Source: Rhodocaloribacter litoris (lineage in GTDB: Bacteria > Bacteroidota > Rhodothermia > Rhodothermales > ISCAR-4553). From it: a stretch of 64,000 bases of DNA. The position numbers and the translations under genes were made by a program. How positions within the stretch are numbered: position 1 is the first letter of the stretch; each line of letters starts with the position of its first letter. The DNA is taken from NCBI RefSeq assembly GCF_011682235.2, contig NZ_CP076718.1, positions 275,826 through 339,825 of the forward strand, written 5' to 3'. The notes beneath the pieces are model-generated. The model saw only the letters and a program-made list of their open reading frames with translations. It was not told where the DNA came from and made no database searches. Shown here one piece after another: positions 60,734 through 64,000 of the stretch.

Positions 60734-61279
60734 ATGGGTGTCCGGGAAAACCCCTTTCTGCTGAGCGATCCGCTGCACGACCGGGTCGTACGGATCCTGC
60801 TGGCCGAAGGTGTCGTCACGCGCGAGCAGGTCGAGCATGCCTGGCTGCGCTGGCTCCGCAGGCTGCGCGACGGCGAGGAGTACCCGCTCTGGCGGGAGTT
60901 GCTCAACACCCCCGACGTGGATCAGGAGAGCATCTTCGAGGTCGTGGCGCTGACCTATGCCTTCCGGCGCATCGCCATCAGTGTGATGGGCACGGCCGTC
61001 CTGATCGACAAACTCCACGCTCACATCGAAGACGAGCAGTGGAACCGGCTCATCGAGCACCTGGTGCTCCCGGTGGTGGAACAGGGCGAACGGCCGGATA
61101 CGCTCCAGCGCATCTACGTGGCCACCTACGACCCCACCAGCCGGACAGTGCGCGAGCTCGTGGCCGGCCTGAAATTGCCCCGGGTGGAGCTGCGCTACGC
61201 GCCGGCCGCCGAGCTGATCGCCCTGATCACCGAGCTCTTCCCGCACAAGAAGTTCCTGCTCGGCACCGCCGTCCTCTGA
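60734..61279 (+). CDS. Small protein with GspE/MshE N-terminal-like region, function unknown
   Basis: A 181-residue cytoplasmic protein. Its helical first half (LLAEGVVTREQVEHAWLRWL) and its second half (LQRIYVATYDPTSRTVRELVAGLKLPRVELRYA followed by AELIALITELFP) recall the T2SSE N-terminal (MshEN) domain of type II secretion and pilus ATPases, which can bind cyclic-di-GMP. No ATPase domain follows, so this would be a stand-alone version. The resemblance is by pattern only, and the key c-di-GMP residues cannot be confirmed. ATG at 60734 is chosen. Its stop codon lies in the first copy of a 24-bp tandem duplication. It is divergent from the ECF sigma gene and convergent with glnN. Confidence 0.7.
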   Translation: MGVRENPFLLSDPLHDRVVRILLAEGVVTREQVEHAWLRWLRRLRDGEEYPLWRELLNTPDVDQESIFEVVALTYAFRRIAISVMGTAVLIDKLHAHIEDEQWNRLIEHLVLPVVEQGERPDTLQRIYVATYDPTSRTVRELVAGLKLPRVELRYAPAAELIALITELFPHKKFLLGTAVL

Positions 61280-61315
61280 CGAAAAGCAAGCGCCGTCCTC
61301 TGGCGAAAAACAAGG
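61268..61315. repeat. In-frame 24-bp tandem duplication spanning a stop codon
   Basis: Copies at 61268-61291 and 61292-61315 differ at only a few bases. The first holds the TGA stop of the preceding gene; the second has TGG in its place, in the same reading frame. Confidence 0.75.
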
Positions 61316-61345
61316 CCCGCCCGAACGCACCGTCCGGGCGGGCCT
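61313..61345. terminator. Bidirectional terminator between the MshEN-like gene and glnN
   Basis: A perfect 11-bp stem AGGCCCGCCCG (61313-61323) and CGGGCGGGCCT (61335-61345) with an 11-nt loop lies between two convergent genes. T runs are weak on both sides. Confidence 0.7.
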
Positions 61346-61379
61346 CCGTATGACGTGCACCCCGTCGCCCCGGCGACGC

Positions 61380-63563
61380 CTACTTCACGAAGAGGATCTC
61401 GCGGTAGGTCGGCAACGGCCAGCGCTCGTGATCGACGATGCGTTCGAGGTCGTCGCCGGCCTGGCGCACGGCCGCCATCGCCGGGATGACGTGGTCGCGC
61501 ATGTGCTCGGCCTTCTCGTGGACCGTATCGCCGCCGAGGGCCCGGTTCTGGCGGTTGAGCTCGTCGAGGGCCCGGCGGAGGGCGTCGATGCCCCGGCTGA
61601 CCTCCTCGGCCGTCTCGCGCACCCCGTCGCAGGTGAGCCCCACCTGGGCGCCGCCGGCCAGGATTTCGGTCAGCTCGCGGAGGTACCCGACGGCGGCCGG
61701 CAGGATCATCGTCCGGGCGATGGCCTCGGTCGTCTCCGCCTCGATGTTCACCCGCTTGAAATACTGCTCGACCCAGATCTCATGCCGGCTCCGCAGCTCT
61801 TTTTCGTTCAGGATGCCGTATTTCTCGAAGAGCCGGACGTTTTTCTCGTCCGTGAGCCGGTCCAGGGCATCGACGGCGGTACGCAGGTTGAGCAGCCCGC
61901 GCCGTTCGGCCTCGCGGTGCCATTCCTCCGAGTAGTTGTCGCCGCCGAAGATGATCGGCTTGGCCTCGTGCAGCACTTCGCTGATGACCTCGGCCACGGC
62001 GCTTTCCAGATCCTTGCCGCCGGAGAGCCGTTCCTCCAGCATCGTCGCCATGACGTCGAGCGACTCGGCCACGATGGCGTTGAGCACGACGTTCGGGAAG
62101 GAGATGCTCTGCGAGCTGCCGACGGCGCGGAACTCGAACTTGTTGCCGGTGAAGGCGAAGGGGGAAGTCCGGTTGCGGTCGCCGGCGTGGCGGGGCAGGT
62201 GCGGGAGCACGGGCACGCCGAGGCCCAGGAGTCCCCCCTGCTTGCTCGAACGGGCCGGCCCCTTTTCGAGCTGGGCGAAGATGTCTTCGAGCTGCTCGCC
62301 GAGGAAGACGCTCATGATGGCGGGCGGGGCCTCATTGGCCCCGAGGCGATGGTCGTTGCCGGCCGAGGCGACCGAAGCCCGCAGCAGGTCCTGGTGCTTG
62401 TAGACGGCGCGGACGACGGCCGTGCAGAAGAAGAGGAACTGCATGTTGTCGTGCGGGTTGTCGCCCGGGTCCAGCAGGTTCATGCCGGTGTCGGTGGACA
62501 TGGACCAGTTGTTGTGCTTGCCGGAGCCGTTGATGCCGGCAAAGGGCTTCTCGTGCAGCAGGCACACGAGGCCGTACTTGCGGGCCACCCGCTGCAACGT
62601 GAGCATGATGAGCTGCTGGTGATCGGCCGCGATGTTGGCGTTCTCGAACAGCGGGGCGATCTCGTACTGGCTCGGGGCCACCTCGTTGTGCCGGGTCTTG
62701 ACGGGCACCCCGATGCGGTAGAGCTCTTTTTCGACGTCGAGCATGCAGGAGAGCACCCGGTCCGGGATGGAGCCGAAGTAGTGGTCCTCCAGTTCCTGGC
62801 CCTTGGGCGGCTTGGCCCCGAAGAGCGTCCGCCCGGTGCTGATCAGGTCGGGACGGCGGAAGAAGAACTCCTCATCGATCAGGAAATACTCCTGCTCGCT
62901 GCCGACGGTCGAGTAGACCTTGTGGACGTCTTTGACGTCGAAGAGGGCCAGGACGCGGCGGGCCTGCACGTCGAGCGCCTGCATCGAGCGCAGCAGCGGC
63001 GTCTTGTGGTCGAGCGCCTCGCCGGTCCAGGAGGCGAAGGCCGTGGGGATGGCCAGGTAGGCGCCGTTGTCGTTTTCGACGATGAAAGCGGGCGAGGTGG
63101 GATCCCAGGCCGTGTAGCCGCGGGCCTCGAAGGTGGCCCGGAGGCCGCCGCTGGGGAAGCTGGAGGCGTCCGGCTCGCCCTGGATCAGGTCCTTGCCCGA
63201 GAACTGGGCGATGGCACCGCCCCCCTTGTTCGGCGTGATGAAGCTGTCGTGCTTCTCGGCGGTCAGGCCGGTCAGCGGCTGGAACCAGTGGGTGAAGTGC
63301 GTCGCGCCACGCTCGACGGCCCACTCCTTCATGGCCAGCGCCACCGTGTCGGCGATGCCGGGATCGAGCGGCTCGCCCTTCTCGATGGTGGCCAGGATGC
63401 TGTTGAAGACCGACTTCGGCAGGCGGCTCTTCATCTCTTCAAGCCCGAAGGCGTTCTCCCCGAAGATCTTCTCGATGTCCATCGGGAGGTACGTACGCCC
63501 GTTGCCGTTGTAGCGGTACTTGGTGGCGGCGACGACGTTGTAGTCCTGGGTTTTCTTGCTCAT
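61380..63563 (-). CDS. glnN: Glutamine synthetase type III
   Basis: A 727-residue cytoplasmic enzyme that makes glutamine from glutamate, ammonia and ATP. Type III enzymes are ~720-730 residues and dodecameric, found in Bacteroidota, cyanobacteria and others. Diagnostic segments are [21 protein letters not shown] (about residues 97-117), a [20 protein letters not shown] region, [21 protein letters not shown] (ammonium/glutamate site) and [23 protein letters not shown] at 63563 is canonical (MSKKTQDYN). An Lrp/AsnC-type gene lies 100 bp upstream on the same strand and may regulate it. Confidence 0.97.
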   Translation of the reverse strand: MSKKTQDYNVVAATKYRYNGNGRTYLPMDIEKIFGENAFGLEEMKSRLPKSVFNSILATIEKGEPLDPGIADTVALAMKEWAVERGATHFTHWFQPLTGLTAEKHDSFITPNKGGGAIAQFSGKDLIQGEPDASSFPSGGLRATFEARGYTAWDPTSPAFIVENDNGAYLAIPTAFASWTGEALDHKTPLLRSMQALDVQARRVLALFDVKDVHKVYSTVGSEQEYFLIDEEFFFRRPDLISTGRTLFGAKPPKGQELEDHYFGSIPDRVLSCMLDVEKELYRIGVPVKTRHNEVAPSQYEIAPLFENANIAADHQQLIMLTLQRVARKYGLVCLLHEKPFAGINGSGKHNNWSMSTDTGMNLLDPGDNPHDNMQFLFFCTAVVRAVYKHQDLLRASVASAGNDHRLGANEAPPAIMSVFLGEQLEDIFAQLEKGPARSSKQGGLLGLGVPVLPHLPRHAGDRNRTSPFAFTGNKFEFRAVGSSQSISFPNVVLNAIVAESLDVMATMLEERLSGGKDLESAVAEVISEVLHEAKPIIFGGDNYSEEWHREAERRGLLNLRTAVDALDRLTDEKNVRLFEKYGILNEKELRSRHEIWVEQYFKRVNIEAETTEAIARTMILPAAVGYLRELTEILAGGAQVGLTCDGVRETAEEVSRGIDALRRALDELNRQNRALGGDTVHEKAEHMRDHVIPAMAAVRQAGDDLERIVDHERWPLPTYREILFVK

Positions 63564-63663
63564 GGTTCTGTGTGATGGGCTTACGGAAGGCGGGTAGGGC
63601 GGGCGACGGAACCGGTCCGGCGTCGCGAGCCGCCGCTGGGGGTCCGGCGGAGGCCACGCCGGT

Positions 63664-64000
63664 CTATACGGTTTCGGCCTCGGGGTAAAAGAGCTCGGTG
63701 GGCTGGACGGCCAGCGCCCTCGTTTCCTTGAACGTGCTCAGCACGATGCTGGTGGAGGTGCCGTGCACGCCGGGCCACGACTGGATCGTCGAGAGCAGGC
63801 GCTCGAGCGTGGTGGTGTTCGGTGTGCGCACCTTGAGGATGTGCGACCCCTCCCCGGTGATCGAATGCACCTCCTGCACTTCGTCGAGCTCTCTGGCGCG
63901 CTCCACGAAGCCGGGGAAGTAGGACGACCCGTCGACGATCACCCGGATGAAGGCGGTGATGTCCACGTGCAGCCGCTTGGGGTCGACGACGGCGTGGTAG
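63664..64000 (-). CDS. Lrp/AsnC-family regulator, C-terminal part
   Basis: Partial gene: the frame enters from the right edge at 64000 and ends at 63664, leaving about 112 residues. The visible part is the Lrp/AsnC ligand-binding (RAM) domain: [65 protein letters not shown]. The DNA-binding helix-turn-helix should lie beyond the window. Such proteins sense amino acids and control amino-acid and nitrogen metabolism. Its position directly upstream of glnN suggests it responds to glutamine or a related amino acid; this is inferred. Confidence 0.9.
   Translation of the reverse strand, partial: YHAVVDPKRLHVDITAFIRVIVDGSSYFPGFVERARELDEVQEVHSITGEGSHILKVRTPNTTTLERLLSTIQSWPGVHGTSTSIVLSTFKETRALAVQPTELFYPEAETV

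Overview
The window is a GC-rich (roughly two-thirds G+C) chromosomal segment with no phage, insertion sequence, rRNA or tRNA that I can see. The gene set points to an aerobic, respiring member of the Bacteroidota/Rhodothermota group, most like Rhodothermales: type III glutamine synthetase, a TonB-dependent receptor with an N-terminal carboxypeptidase-like domain, a GWxTD-domain protein, an IcmF-type fused acyl-CoA mutase, the bacillithiol-linked protein YtxJ, system I cytochrome c maturation (CcmF), and a complex I operon running nuoA to nuoG. The lineage is an inference from family content, not from a marker-gene comparison.

Layout. 1-8.0 kb: 5' part of icmF with a divergent GntR-type regulator, then a minus-strand run of an HD phosphohydrolase (PgpH-like), a sodium:solute symporter and DNA ligase LigA. 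8.0-17.6 kb: a RodZ-like HTH membrane protein, a secreted membrane-anchored unknown, an M14 carboxypeptidase, glycerate 2-kinase, a Tat-exported aspartylglucosaminidase-like asparaginase, an M24 peptidase and a conserved secreted unknown. 17.8-25.5 kb: a DUF819 membrane protein, a cupredoxin/fasciclin gene pair behind a structured leader, a repeat-rich patch with a truncated small gene, oligoendopeptidase F, YtxJ, a TlpA-like thioredoxin lipoprotein and a thiolase. 25.6-34.1 kb: a membrane hydrolase, the pyrE-cinA pair, pgsA, dnaK and ccmF. 34.3-44.8 kb: a very large hybrid histidine kinase, a small conserved unknown, a YnjBCD-type ABC transporter, a nucleoside phosphorylase and an M19 dipeptidase. 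44.9-55.2 kb: a GWxTD/TPR protein and the nuoABCDE-FG operon, interrupted by a Uma2-type gene and a DUF4920 lipoprotein gene. 55.4-64 kb: a TonB receptor, purB, an ECF sigma factor, a small MshEN-like protein, glutamine synthetase III and the start of an Lrp/AsnC-type regulator.

Functionally this is mostly housekeeping: respiratory chain (nuo, ccmF), nucleotide metabolism (pyrE, purB, phosphorylase), nitrogen assimilation (glnN with an Lrp-like gene), protein quality control (dnaK, several peptidases) and envelope functions. The most unusual signals lie between genes. Five or six short intergenic tracts have strict 7-bp periodicity but different sequences, and three genes end inside such a tract. 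Other notable points are paired 12-bp palindromes between icmF and its divergent regulator, a duplicated hairpin-rich element beside a truncated small gene, and foreign genes lodged in the nuo operon. Starts were chosen by ATG position, family length and signal-peptide geometry; clear Shine-Dalgarno sequences are rare here, so several starts are tentative.
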